From Balneola sp. (GTDB lineage: Bacteria; Bacteroidota; Rhodothermia; Balneolales; Balneolaceae): DNA of 64,000 nucleotides. The DNA lies in NCBI GenBank assembly GCA_002696035.1, contig NZQV01000005.1, forward strand, positions 34,246-98,245, given 5' to 3'. The notes under the pieces were generated by a model that saw nothing but the letters and a program-made list of their open reading frames with translations, did not search any database and was not told where the DNA came from. Position 1 is the stretch's first letter; each line of letters opens with the position of its first letter. Positions 1-8,588 of the stretch are shown here, piece after piece. The translations under genes were made by a program, and so were the position numbers.

Positions 1-1
1 A

Positions 2-124
2 AAATTTATCAACCACGGCATAGGCTAAAACGCCCTGCCCTACAAAAAACAGGATCACAAGGAAATATTTTCCTATAGAGAGAAATTTTGACGTTCCTCC
101 TTTTCGACTTTTCTTCTTCGCCAT
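2..124 (-). CDS. fliL: FliL-like flagellar basal-body protein, N-terminal part (cut by window edge)
   Basis: The reading frame starts at an ATG at 124 behind a good ribosome site (GGAG about 9 bases upstream) and runs off the left edge. The 41 visible residues are a basic N-terminus (MAKKKSRKGG) followed by one hydrophobic segment of about 20 residues (YFLVILFFVGQGVLAYAV), as expected for FliL, a single-pass inner-membrane protein that surrounds the stator units. It lies 25 bases after motB on the same strand, where fliL commonly sits. The conserved periplasmic domain is outside the window, so the name rests on topology and position only. Confidence 0.6.
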   Translation of the reverse strand, partial: MAKKKSRKGGTSKFLSIGKYFLVILFFVGQGVLAYAVVDKF

Positions 125-149
125 AACTTATTCTCCTTCTCAATGTTTG

Positions 150-872
150 TTAAAACCAAATATCCTGATTACGTGCGTTATTCAGCATCAGATCTCGTAA
201 ATAAATTTCAACCCTTCTGTTCCTTCGCCGTCCGTCTTCGGTATCATTTTCCACAATAGGGTTGAATTCCCCAAAACTGCTGGCTTTAAATTTATTGGGT
301 TCTATGTCAGCATTTTGCTGTAAAAACTGCACAACCGATACCGAACGCGCAGCACCGAGGTGCCAGTTGGTTTTATGTTCCGAGGTGTCCTTAATGGGGA
401 CATTATCGGTATGCCCCTGCACCTCCACTTCCCATATTTTATCGTCTATTTTTTGAGCTACTTCATCTAAAATTATCCTTGCATTGGGCAACAATCTTGA
501 AGAACCGCTTTTGAATGTAAGGGAATCGTTCAGGGTTATTTTAACCCCGCTTGAACTTATCTCAATATCCACTTCTTCGGAGAATTCATGGTTCTCCAGG
601 ATATCTGCAAAAGCCTGCCAGTATTCAACCCGCTCTTCCATCAGGTCTTCAATATTGGTTGAGTCCATCATGGCCTCAAAGTCTTCCGTCTTTATATTCT
701 GGGCATCAAAAAAGCCGGAGTCATCCTGGAAATACGATATAAACTGCTTGAACACCGCATCATTCACACTGGGCGTGAGGGTGTATAACAGCACAAAAAA
801 GACCAAAAGCAGCGTCATTAAGTCGCCGTAGGTCATTAACCAGTTGCCAGAACTTCCTTTAGATTTTCCCAT
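150..872 (-). CDS. motB: flagellar motor stator protein MotB
   Basis: This is the peptidoglycan-anchored half of the stator that converts ion flow into flagellar rotation. A short cytoplasmic tail is followed by one membrane helix (about residues 12-31) whose TYGDLMTLLL motif carries Asp17, equivalent to the ion-binding Asp32 of E. coli MotB. A plug/linker region follows, then an OmpA-like domain (about 115-230) with the signatures VQGHTDNVPI and GRRRNRRVEI. At 240 residues it is slightly short for the family. It overlaps the end of motA by 37 bases, which implies translational coupling. Whether H+ or Na+ is used cannot be read with confidence. Confidence 0.95.
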   Translation of the reverse strand: MGKSKGSSGNWLMTYGDLMTLLLVFFVLLYTLTPSVNDAVFKQFISYFQDDSGFFDAQNIKTEDFEAMMDSTNIEDLMEERVEYWQAFADILENHEFSEEVDIEISSSGVKITLNDSLTFKSGSSRLLPNARIILDEVAQKIDDKIWEVEVQGHTDNVPIKDTSEHKTNWHLGAARSVSVVQFLQQNADIEPNKFKASSFGEFNPIVENDTEDGRRRNRRVEIYLRDLMLNNARNQDIWF

Positions 873-1714
873 TCCTTATCCTGTTGTTCGATCCAAAGTT
901 TGTAGAATTTCTCATCCCTTTTCTTCAGGATACTAAGTTCTTCGTGATGCTTGATGTACTCGGCCCGGCTTTTGGGGTCGATATAAACCAGCATTTTCTT
1001 TTCCATGATCCTTGGGTTCTCTCCCTCAATGATGGATAGAATTCCAACCCTGAACAGCTCCTTTCGGTTTCGATCCAATTCACTCAGGTACTCTAACTTT
1101 CCTGCAAGCGGACCAAAAAATACGTTGGCGAGAATAGTTCCGTACAATGTGGTTATGAGCGCCACTGAAAGTCCAGCTCCTAAAGACTCCGGGTCTGCAA
1201 TATTTTGAAGCATTAATACCATCCCGATCACCGTACCGATCATTCCAAAGGCCGGGGCATAGTTGGCCATCGAATTCAACAACATGATGGAAAGTTCTAC
1301 CTGCTTTTCCCGGGCCTCAATCTCATCCCGCAATATGCTATCCAATTGTTCTTCTTTGAAACCATCTACCGCCAGCTGTAATCCGTTCTTCAGATATTCG
1401 TCTTTCAAATGCTTTATATCGTTGTCTAATACCAATAGTCCGTTCCGGCGTACTCTGCGGGCAAACATGGAGAGTAATTCCATGTCGGTTCGCAGGTCAA
1501 TGGAATTCAATTTCATTAAGCTCAGCGTAGTGTCGAAACTGATCTTAATTTTGTTAAAACTATAGTTTATGGCGGTTGAAGCAAGTACACCACCCAACAC
1601 GATCAGCAGCGATGAAGCGCTAAGAAAGGTGGATAAACTACCCTGAGCCACGATCGCTCCAATAATGAGCGAAAAACCTGCAATAAATCCTATAAGCGTT
1701 GATTTGTCTACCAT
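836..1714 (-). CDS. motA: flagellar motor stator protein MotA
   Basis: MotA forms the pentamer around MotB in the inner membrane and contacts FliG of the rotor. Four membrane helices are visible (about residues 5-25, 30-50, 145-170 and 180-205). The last two contain the conserved prolines, in YAPAFGMIGTVIG and in the segment ending VFFGPLAGKLE. The large cytoplasmic loop between helices 2 and 3 is present, and 292 residues is a normal length. It is the first gene after the flgE terminator, so motA-motB-fliL is probably transcribed separately from the big flagellar operon. I found no sigma-54-like element in front of it. Confidence 0.95.
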   Translation of the reverse strand: MVDKSTLIGFIAGFSLIIGAIVAQGSLSTFLSASSLLIVLGGVLASTAINYSFNKIKISFDTTLSLMKLNSIDLRTDMELLSMFARRVRRNGLLVLDNDIKHLKDEYLKNGLQLAVDGFKEEQLDSILRDEIEAREKQVELSIMLLNSMANYAPAFGMIGTVIGMVLMLQNIADPESLGAGLSVALITTLYGTILANVFFGPLAGKLEYLSELDRNRKELFRVGILSIIEGENPRIMEKKMLVYIDPKSRAEYIKHHEELSILKKRDEKFYKLWIEQQDKEWENLKEVLATG

Positions 1715-1773
1715 GCATCAATTATCGGTAGCTGCTGCCATTTCTTAAGCTTTTTTAGGATCTAATTTTAAAC

Positions 1774-1821
1774 AAAAAAACTCCGTCAGGATGGATCCAC
1801 AGACCCACCTGAAACGGAGTT
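1774..1821 (-). terminator. rho-independent terminator after flgE
   Basis: Read on the minus strand, AACTCCGTTTCAGG pairs with CCTGACGGAGTT (a two-base bulge on one side), followed directly by seven T residues at 1780-1774. It lies between the flgE stop and the motA start and would end the flgB-to-flgE transcript. Confidence 0.8.
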
Positions 1822-1834
1822 CTACGTTTTTTAT

Positions 1835-1850
1835 CGAGAGCGCGCTCTCG
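1835..1850. repeat. 16-bp perfect palindrome CGAGAGCGCGCTCTCG
   Basis: The sequence equals its own reverse complement. In RNA it could fold as a 6-bp stem with a CGCG loop, just before the flgE terminator, giving the flgE mRNA two consecutive 3' hairpins. It could instead be a protein-binding site on DNA; nothing seen here decides between these. Confidence 0.5.
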
Positions 1851-1876
1851 GAAATTACGTGCTAAACTTTAACGAA

Positions 1877-3523
1877 TTAACGCTTGAGGTTTACCGCCTC
1901 AGTCAGCATTTCATCGGAGGTACTGATCACTCGTGCACTGGACTGATAGGCCCGTTGTGCGGTGATCATATCCGTAAATTCTTTAGCCAGGTCCACGTTT
2001 GAACCTTCCAGAGAACCAGAATTGATAGCCGTTCCGGAAAAGTTATTCGCGGTATTCACAAACAGTTCTCCGGCTGCAGAAGTAGCGCGGAATAACCCAC
2101 TGCCTACCGTCTCCAGTCCATTGTTATTCTGAACCTGACCAAGCGCCATTTGTGCAAGAACCTGAGAGTTTCCGTTGTCATAAATTCCCTCAATTTGTCC
2201 TGCACCGTTAATGGCCACATCGATCAGTTCACCCTGCGTATATCCATCCTGACCAACTACTTTAGCTGAATTGGAGCCCGCATACTGGGTGAATTTGGTT
2301 CCGCTTTCGGAATCTCCAAGGTTAATGGTGAAACTGGTGTCAGCAGCGCCTCCGCCTGGTTCAAAAGCGACGGTTAGTTTATCATCAGAAACCAATTGTC
2401 CGGCTTCATCAAAACTAACAGTACCGGATTGCCCGGATGTAATGGATTCACCGTCAAGGAATTTGGCTTCGTATTCCCACTCGTTTGTATTGGTTTGGGT
2501 GAATTCCACCATCAGCGAATGTGCATTTCCGAGATCATCATACACGGTAGTACTCATGGTTTGCATATTATTTGCTCCTTCCTGAACGGTCTGGAAGCTT
2601 GGAACACTTATATTTCCAGCGCCTGGGTTCACTGTTACATCCAGACCAAGTTCACTGTCGCCCATTTGGTTTGAACGCATTACCATCAATCCGTCAACCA
2701 ACGCAAGGCTTGCACCAGCTTCATCCGGCATTCCGGAAACAGCTGCTTCAAGCTGACTGTTTACATCACTGACCAAGTCATCCAAAGTTGTGGTTTCATC
2801 ATAATTTGAAGTAATGGTTTGAGTGGTTCCGTCATTCAGTGTAAACTCAAAATCCATAGATCCAGAGAAGTTTCCGGCATCCGGAGTTGACTGATTCAGA
2901 TCTGCAAGCAGTGTGGTTCCATCGGCAGGACTTCCACCTTCTGTAAATCCACTGAGTGCCTGTTGTACTTCAGAAGTACTGGTACTTGCATTCAGGTTAC
3001 CGGCAAGGTTTACGTTATCGGTTTTCTTCGGAGGTAATACGTTCTCAAAATCCACACGAACATCTTCCGTAGCTCCGCCACCTAAAATATTTCCATTCTT
3101 GTCAGCAATATATCCCTGAACTGAACGACCAGCCTGATCTACCAGGTTACCGTCTTTGTTGAACACAAAGTTGCCTGCACGCGTCAGCAGGTTTTCACCG
3201 CCGTCTGATACCATAAAGTATCCGTCGCCTTCAATAGCAAGATCGGTGGTTCGGCCTGTACTTTGCATGGAACCCTGACTGAAGTCACGATCGATGGAAG
3301 CCACGCGCACGCCCAGCCCAACCTGATTGCTAAGCTGCGGGGAAGAATCTCCGCCGCCACCGCTTCGCCCAAGTCGTTCACTCATCATTTCTGCAAAAGA
3401 CACTCTGGAAGATTTGAATCCGGCCGTCTCTACGTTTGCGATGTTATTACCGATTACATCCATTTTGGTTTGAAAGGCTTTCAAACCACTTACACCTGAA
3501 TTAAGGGATTTTATTAATGACAT
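1877..3523 (-). CDS. flgE: flagellar hook protein FlgE
   Basis: FlgE is the structural subunit of the hook, the joint between rod and filament. The N-terminal rod/hook signature is clear (SGVSGLKAFQTKMDVIGNNI and VETAGFKSS), and the C-terminus has the matching helix (DLAKEFTDMITAQRAYQSSA, ending EAVNLKR). Between them lie beta-rich domains of low complexity, as expected for the exposed D1/D2 region. At 548 residues it is longer than the roughly 400-residue enteric protein, the extra length being in the outer domains. It follows flgD after a 74-base gap that contains two inverted repeats and ends in a ribosome site (AGGAGAT). It is the last gene of the large flagellar operon. Confidence 0.95.
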   Translation of the reverse strand: MSLIKSLNSGVSGLKAFQTKMDVIGNNIANVETAGFKSSRVSFAEMMSERLGRSGGGGDSSPQLSNQVGLGVRVASIDRDFSQGSMQSTGRTTDLAIEGDGYFMVSDGGENLLTRAGNFVFNKDGNLVDQAGRSVQGYIADKNGNILGGGATEDVRVDFENVLPPKKTDNVNLAGNLNASTSTSEVQQALSGFTEGGSPADGTTLLADLNQSTPDAGNFSGSMDFEFTLNDGTTQTITSNYDETTTLDDLVSDVNSQLEAAVSGMPDEAGASLALVDGLMVMRSNQMGDSELGLDVTVNPGAGNISVPSFQTVQEGANNMQTMSTTVYDDLGNAHSLMVEFTQTNTNEWEYEAKFLDGESITSGQSGTVSFDEAGQLVSDDKLTVAFEPGGGAADTSFTINLGDSESGTKFTQYAGSNSAKVVGQDGYTQGELIDVAINGAGQIEGIYDNGNSQVLAQMALGQVQNNNGLETVGSGLFRATSAAGELFVNTANNFSGTAINSGSLEGSNVDLAKEFTDMITAQRAYQSSARVISTSDEMLTEAVNLKR

Positions 3524-3542
3524 AATTATCTCCTGTTTTTAT

Positions 3543-3574
3543 GCAGATCTGATCTGCCAGCATTCGTTAATGCT
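3543..3574. promoter_or_regulatory. two tandem inverted repeats in the flgD-flgE gap
   Basis: GCAGATC-T-GATCTGC (3543-3557) is followed by AGCATT-CGTT-AATGCT (3559-3574). The second stem is followed by six T residues only when read on the plus strand, so it resembles a terminator facing against the flagellar genes. On the minus strand the stems would form just upstream of the flgE ribosome site and could shape flgE mRNA. The role is unknown. Confidence 0.4.
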
Positions 3575-3597
3575 TTTTTGTTATTAAAATTGTTTGA

Positions 3598-4278
3598 TTA
3601 AAAGAGATTCATTCCTACTTCTTCAACATCTCCAATAGGTATCTCTGTGTTGTTTACCGTTATGTATACTCCGTCTGCTCCAAATCGCACTTTGGATGCC
3701 ACGCCTTCCATGAATACCAGGGAATTCACAGTATCTTCGCCATTTTTGGCCACTACTTCTATCTGGTAATCACCTTCGCCAACCCGTTCACCGGAGTTGT
3801 TCTTTCCATCCCAGGTCCAGCTATTGTCGCCAGAGGACAATCCTTCCAGCGTCTCCCTGCGGATCTCGGTACCACTTCCGTCACGGATAATGATCTCTGT
3901 TTCTTCAGCGGGTGTCTTCAACTTAAAGTTGATCTCAGCATTACCTTCAGCGCCCAGGCTCAACTGATTGCCAATGGCCCGGACCTGCTTGCCTGTTAAT
4001 GTAGCCGCCATGGAATTCGTCAAGCTTGCGCTCATTATATTCTGGCTGCTTTGCAAACCACCGATCCCATCATTTACATTGATCAGCTGCTCCACAGAGT
4101 TAAACTGTGCAAGCTGGGTTGCAAACTCGGTTCCTTCTACCGGGTTGATGGGATCCTGATTTCTCATCTGAGCGATCAGAAGCTGCAAAAACTGTTGCTG
4201 CCCCATCTGGGTTTTGCCGGTGCTGTTCTGCGCCTGCATGGCAGACATTGTGTTCGCATTAATACTGTTGATATCCAT
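3598..4278 (-). CDS. flgD: flagellar hook-capping protein FlgD
   Basis: FlgD caps the growing hook and lets FlgE subunits assemble, then is discarded. The N-terminal signature is typical: GQQQFLQLLIAQMRNQDPIN at about residues 26-45, then EFATQLAQFNSVEQL. The C-terminal half contains a FlgD-type Ig-like region with a WTWDGKNNSGERV segment, as in other FlgD proteins. Its length of 226 residues is normal. It starts 11 bases after fliK and stands in the usual fliK-flgD-flgE order. Confidence 0.93.
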   Translation of the reverse strand: MDINSINANTMSAMQAQNSTGKTQMGQQQFLQLLIAQMRNQDPINPVEGTEFATQLAQFNSVEQLINVNDGIGGLQSSQNIMSASLTNSMAATLTGKQVRAIGNQLSLGAEGNAEINFKLKTPAEETEIIIRDGSGTEIRRETLEGLSSGDNSWTWDGKNNSGERVGEGDYQIEVVAKNGEDTVNSLVFMEGVASKVRFGADGVYITVNNTEIPIGDVEEVGMNLF

Positions 4279-4289
4279 ATTTTACCTGT

Positions 4290-6167
4290 TTATGCGGTCC
4301 ATTCCATTCGGTTGTAACCGAAATTGCGAACTGCGTGCTGAAGATGTTCTTGTGATTTTTGCTCTGCTTTTGCGCCGGAACCGGAACTAAACTGATTTCC
4401 TGACCTTCCTTTTCCCTGCGAATCGGTTCCTCCAAAAAATCCCGACATATCATTTCCTTCATCAAATTGAAGGTCTACCTGTATTTCACATTCTTTCTCT
4501 AAATGATCGCTGATCTCTTGCCCATACTGCTGCATCAGCTTCGATAACTCCGGACTCGCCGATGCGATCTTCACCTGTAATACGCCATCTACATTCCGGG
4601 TTGAAAGTTCGATGCGATTCCCATCCTCCATCTCAAAACTATGCCGCTGCCAAACCTGAGTATTTTCTTTTCCCCCGGCTGCTGCGCGCTGAACGGAAGT
4701 GGTCAATCCGGGTAAAATGCTTCTTCTTAATGTTACGTTTGCAATGGGCACATCACTCAATCGACTCATATTAATGCCCATTTTCTCAGCTTCATCCGTC
4801 TCAGTCTCGCTGGTAGCGTTAGCGATCTGCTCATTCAAAAATGCCTGCTGATCTTCACTGAAAGAAGAATTTTGTGGGCCAGCCGTTTGAAACTTCAACC
4901 AGTTTGGCTGACCGCTGAACGACATATTCTGTTGCTGTCCCCCCGATGTACCTGCCCCTGCTATGGGTTGAAGGCGCTCACCGGAAATACTGTTTCCATC
5001 AGCTGAAGAGCGACTGAGATCATATCTTTTCTCTCGCTCTTCCTGAGATTGCTGCGTCTGCATTTTCACCTGTGCTTTCAGAGAGTCTTTGACATCATCT
5101 CCCAAAGAGATCTCCTTCTCAGCTCGCTGTACCTGCTGAACCGGGTTTTCATTCGGTACTGATCTTCTTGGTTGTTCTGTTTCGGGCACAGTGGCTTTTG
5201 TAGTTACTGCAGACTCTTTACCCTGAACTTCGCGAATACCCTGGCCTGCCTGACCGATCTTGCCTTCAGCATTCAACAGTTCGCTACTTGATTGGGAATT
5301 GGTTTTATCTGTGGCAGGAATTTCCGGGTCAGCATCATCACCTGAAGTGGTTGAGTTCAGTTTTGTATCGACGGCATTTTTACCTGAGATTTGTACTTTT
5401 CCCTCTTCTATTTCCACCTCTGCAAGCGGAGTAGTTTTGGTGCTTGCAGCCGTTTGTTCTAAAGATTCTGTTTCTGCAGATACCACTAAAGGTGCGCTAT
5501 TTTCTGTCAGCTGTGTCTTGGAATCTCCCCGGGCATTTCCCGGTTGAGCATGGAGGTCAACATCAGTTTTTGTTTGTACAGCTTCAGCATTAATAGTTTG
5601 CGTTTTCTGTGCCTTCAGGACTTCATTTTCATCGGTACTTTCAGTGTGTTGGGGTTCAGCTGATACTGCAGCATCTAAGCCCTGAGATTCTTCTGTAGCC
5701 TTTCCGATCGGTTCTTCAACTTTGGATATTGACGTGTTGGAATCCCCGGCTATCATTTCCTTTTCAATGTCCTGATCGGTTTCTGAAGCGCCGGCATTAT
5801 CAGCTCCTTCTTCCACCTTTACTATTCCGATGGAAAGCGCGGGCGTCTCTTCATGCTCTGAAGTCGGAACCTGCATTTCCCCCGAGTCTTTTATAGTGGA
5901 TGAAAGCTGTTCGGGCATCACTCCAAAATGAAGGGTCTGTTTTTTCCCTTCCGCCTCTGAATCTACCTGTAGTGCTGAATTTGTGGTTCCAGCTGCTTGT
6001 TCCTGGTTTCCTGATGGTGCAGCTTCCCCATCCTGGTTCTGAAATGACATCAACATCTTTCCAAAAAATCCGGGAGTGACCTTTCCTGCCCCTTTGCCGG
6101 CCGTTCCTTTCAGGGATGCAGCTTCAGTAGAATTATGAATGGCATTGAATACGTTTTTGATCATCAC
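4290..6167 (-). CDS. fliK: flagellar hook-length control protein FliK
   Basis: FliK measures the hook and switches the export gate from hook to filament substrates. Most of its 625 residues are a hydrophilic region rich in Glu, Gln, Ser and Thr with no predicted fold, as in other FliK proteins. The Flg_hook-like C-terminal domain lies at about residues 490-570, including NRIELSTRNVDGVLQVKI and the PELSKLMQQYGQEISDHLE region. A Gly/Ser/Gln-rich tail follows. The start overlaps the end of the ylxF-like gene by 4 bases (ATGA). Sequence identity to known FliK is expected to be low, so position between fliJ/ylxF and flgD is strong support. Confidence 0.87.
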   Translation of the reverse strand: MMIKNVFNAIHNSTEAASLKGTAGKGAGKVTPGFFGKMLMSFQNQDGEAAPSGNQEQAAGTTNSALQVDSEAEGKKQTLHFGVMPEQLSSTIKDSGEMQVPTSEHEETPALSIGIVKVEEGADNAGASETDQDIEKEMIAGDSNTSISKVEEPIGKATEESQGLDAAVSAEPQHTESTDENEVLKAQKTQTINAEAVQTKTDVDLHAQPGNARGDSKTQLTENSAPLVVSAETESLEQTAASTKTTPLAEVEIEEGKVQISGKNAVDTKLNSTTSGDDADPEIPATDKTNSQSSSELLNAEGKIGQAGQGIREVQGKESAVTTKATVPETEQPRRSVPNENPVQQVQRAEKEISLGDDVKDSLKAQVKMQTQQSQEEREKRYDLSRSSADGNSISGERLQPIAGAGTSGGQQQNMSFSGQPNWLKFQTAGPQNSSFSEDQQAFLNEQIANATSETETDEAEKMGINMSRLSDVPIANVTLRRSILPGLTTSVQRAAAGGKENTQVWQRHSFEMEDGNRIELSTRNVDGVLQVKIASASPELSKLMQQYGQEISDHLEKECEIQVDLQFDEGNDMSGFFGGTDSQGKGRSGNQFSSGSGAKAEQKSQEHLQHAVRNFGYNRMEWTA

Positions 6168-6805
6168 ATGATCTCCGTCATCAGTTCAGCAGCTCGCTTG
6201 GGTTCCAGTGAACGCAGGATCTTTTGTCTCTGGATGGTTCCTCCCCCAAAATACAGCCGAACAACCTGCTCGTTGGTCATCTGCTGCAAAATGGGACTGA
6301 GTTCATCTTCTTCCAGGTTCAGCAAACTTTTCACGCGCTCGGTAAATTCTGCCGGATCCAGCTCTTCTTTTTCCGATGAGGCCTCTGCCATTCCCGTTAG
6401 CTGTTGATCCAGCTGGTCAATTTCAGCGTATAAAGAGTCTATGAGGCTATGGAGACGGATTTCATTATTTTCCATCTCTTTTAATTTAAGTTGGTACTGC
6501 TCCCGGTCGATAACCATCAAAGAGTCGGGCAAAGTTGTATTGCCGGATGAAATGGAAGCAGAATCTAAACCCAGGTCAGATCCTGCAAAACCTGCTGTTT
6601 GGTAAGCGGATGGATCAACTTCCGACACAGAATATTGCTGGGATTCACTTTGAAGCACTTGCTCTTGCTGAGCTTCAAATTCAGATACCATCTGGGTGTA
6701 TTCCTCTTCGTTGATCTTAGGGTAGAGAAAGAATATGGCCACCACCATCACGATGAAGGTGACAAGGATCGCTCCAGTTATTTTTAAAATGGCTGCTTTA
6801 TTCAT
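6164..6805 (-). CDS. YlxF/MotE-like protein with MgtE N-type domain
   Basis: A 213-residue protein with one N-terminal membrane helix (about residues 9-28), a long coiled coil (about 105-140, preceded by a Ser/Gln-rich stretch) and a C-terminal helical domain (about 150-213). The last resembles the MgtE intracellular N domain, a FliG-like fold, with signatures LSPILQQMTNEQVVRLYF and LEPKRAAELMTEIM. This matches Bacillus YlxF, encoded at the same place between fliJ and fliK, and MotE, described as a MotB chaperone in epsilonproteobacteria. A role near the stator or export apparatus is inference. It overlaps fliK by 4 bases. Confidence 0.75.
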   Translation of the reverse strand: MNKAAILKITGAILVTFIVMVVAIFFLYPKINEEEYTQMVSEFEAQQEQVLQSESQQYSVSEVDPSAYQTAGFAGSDLGLDSASISSGNTTLPDSLMVIDREQYQLKLKEMENNEIRLHSLIDSLYAEIDQLDQQLTGMAEASSEKEELDPAEFTERVKSLLNLEEDELSPILQQMTNEQVVRLYFGGGTIQRQKILRSLEPKRAAELMTEIM

Positions 6806-6810
6806 ACTGT

Positions 6811-7239
6811 TTAACGGCTATAAGATTGTGTCGCTATTTCATCCATAAACTTCTGCTCTTCCCGGTCTACATTTTCTTTGAAGGCAGCGTGTTCAAACTC
6901 TTTTACCTTTTCAATGATGTGCAGATTTTTATGGGCATCAGCTAAATGTTTTCTGGCTTTGCTCACCTTCAGGTCGGCCCTGCCCAACTCGTCACTCAGT
7001 TTTTTCATTTTCTCGTGAACCTGCTGAATATGAGCAGCTTTCTGCCTTACCTGTTGCACATTCATGATCTGCTCCGAATCATCATCTTGCAGGTATCCGC
7101 TCAGCTTATCTTTAATCTGTTCTCGAAGCTTGATGATCTCTTGCTTATGGGCCATTTCTTCGGCCAGCTTTTGCTTCTTCATTTTCTGTTCGTGATTTCT
7201 CACTTTCAGAACCGAGTCAAGAGAAAACTGAAACTTCAT
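6811..7239 (-). CDS. fliJ: flagellar export chaperone FliJ
   Basis: FliJ is the small coiled-coil stalk that couples the FliI ATPase ring to the export gate. The 142 residues are almost entirely charged and helical (many Lys, Glu, Gln) with an N-terminal FQFSLDSVLKVRNHEQ that matches the start of the FliJ family. It sits between fliI (11 bases upstream) and the ylxF-like gene (5 bases downstream). Coiled coils give weak homology signals, so context carries much of the call. Confidence 0.85.
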   Translation of the reverse strand: MKFQFSLDSVLKVRNHEQKMKKQKLAEEMAHKQEIIKLREQIKDKLSGYLQDDDSEQIMNVQQVRQKAAHIQQVHEKMKKLSDELGRADLKVSKARKHLADAHKNLHIIEKVKEFEHAAFKENVDREEQKFMDEIATQSYSR

Positions 7240-7250
7240 GTCTGTCCTTT

Positions 7251-8588
7251 TTAGTTGATGATCTTTTTAAGTGTCTCCCACAAATTCTGGTCGAAGTCAC
7301 TTTCGTTTAGGTCTTGTATCAAAAATGATTCCAAACTCGGATATTTTTTGATGGCATCATCAATTTTTGGGTTCGAGCCTTTCACATAAGCCCCGATATT
7401 GATGAGGTCTTCGGCCTCTCTATAAGTAGCCAGGATCTCTCTGGCTTTCATGGCAATGTTGCGCTGTTCGTCGTTTACGATCTTCGGCATCACCCTCGAA
7501 ATACTTTCCAGCACATCAATTGCGGGATAATGATTTTTATGGGCTAAACGGCGCGAGAGCACGATATGGCCGTCTAAAATGGATCGCACGGCATCCGCAA
7601 TGGGCTCATTCATATCGTCATTATCTACCAAAACAGTGTACAATCCGGTGATGCTTCCGCGCTCGGTTTTGCCTGGACGTTCCAGTAATTTTGGTAAGAT
7701 CGTGAACACACTTGGGGTATATCCTTTGGTAGTTGGAGGCTCGCCTGAAGCCAGTCCAATTTCTCTTTGGGCCATAGCTACCCTCGTCACAGAATCCATC
7801 ATCAAGAGGACATTTTTTCCTTTGTCGCGGAAATATTCTGCAATGGCGGTTGCGGTGAAGGCTCCTTTTACCCGGCTCATCGCTGCCGTATCTGAAGTTG
7901 CCGTGACCACAACTGATTTCGCCAGACCTTCTTCGCCCAGGGTATCGTGTACAAATTCCTGCACTTCGCGCCCACGTTCCCCGATCAGCCCGATCACATT
8001 TACATCAGCAGAAGAGTGCTTCGCTATCATCCCCAAAAGCACACTTTTACCAACACCGGAACCGGCGAAAAGCCCCACACGCTGTCCAATTCCAATGGTA
8101 TTTAAAGCATCCAGCGAGCGAATACCTGTGTGCATGATCTCGTTGATGGGAGCCCGGTCAAGAGGAGAAGGCGGACTGTTATGCACCGGCTGCTGATGCG
8201 TGGTTTGCAGATGTCCTTTTCCATCAATGGGTTTTCCGTTGGTATCAACAACGCGACCCAGCAGTTTTGAGCCAACCGATATGTTCATAGATTGCCCGAT
8301 GTTTTCAACCAGGCATCCGGCTTTCATTCCCGTAACACGATCGAAGGGCATTAACAAGGTCTTGCCATCTTTCAGGCCTACCACTTCAGCCGGAATCATT
8401 TCCCCGGTTGTAGAGTGAATGCCAAAAAGCTCCCCCACGCTGCCTTGCAATCCTGAGCATTCAATGATGGTTCCCACTACCGACGCTACTTTGCCAAAAT
8501 GTTTGATGTTATTGACCTCTTGTTCAGCAAGACCCTTTTTGATCTCATTGAAATGTTCGTTCAATGTGGGAATGGCTTTTAGTTCCAT
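7251..8588 (-). CDS. fliI: flagellum-specific export ATPase FliI
   Basis: FliI is the cytoplasmic ATPase of the flagellar type III export apparatus, related to F1 beta. The Walker A motif GSGVGKS is at about residues 176-182, Walker B is in VLLMMDSVTRVAMAQRE, and the family segment GLASGEPPTTKGYTPSVF follows. The C-terminal part contains SRVMPKIV and an arginine-rich region as in other FliI proteins. Its 445 residues are normal. The first codons overlap the end of fliH by 10 bases, supporting co-translation with its regulator. Confidence 0.96.
   Translation of the reverse strand: MELKAIPTLNEHFNEIKKGLAEQEVNNIKHFGKVASVVGTIIECSGLQGSVGELFGIHSTTGEMIPAEVVGLKDGKTLLMPFDRVTGMKAGCLVENIGQSMNISVGSKLLGRVVDTNGKPIDGKGHLQTTHQQPVHNSPPSPLDRAPINEIMHTGIRSLDALNTIGIGQRVGLFAGSGVGKSVLLGMIAKHSSADVNVIGLIGERGREVQEFVHDTLGEEGLAKSVVVTATSDTAAMSRVKGAFTATAIAEYFRDKGKNVLLMMDSVTRVAMAQREIGLASGEPPTTKGYTPSVFTILPKLLERPGKTERGSITGLYTVLVDNDDMNEPIADAVRSILDGHIVLSRRLAHKNHYPAIDVLESISRVMPKIVNDEQRNIAMKAREILATYREAEDLINIGAYVKGSNPKIDDAIKKYPSLESFLIQDLNESDFDQNLWETLKKIIN

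Noticed and set aside
3543..3560. TGGCA-N10-TGC on the minus strand before flgE
   Set aside because: The spacing is two bases too long for sigma-54.
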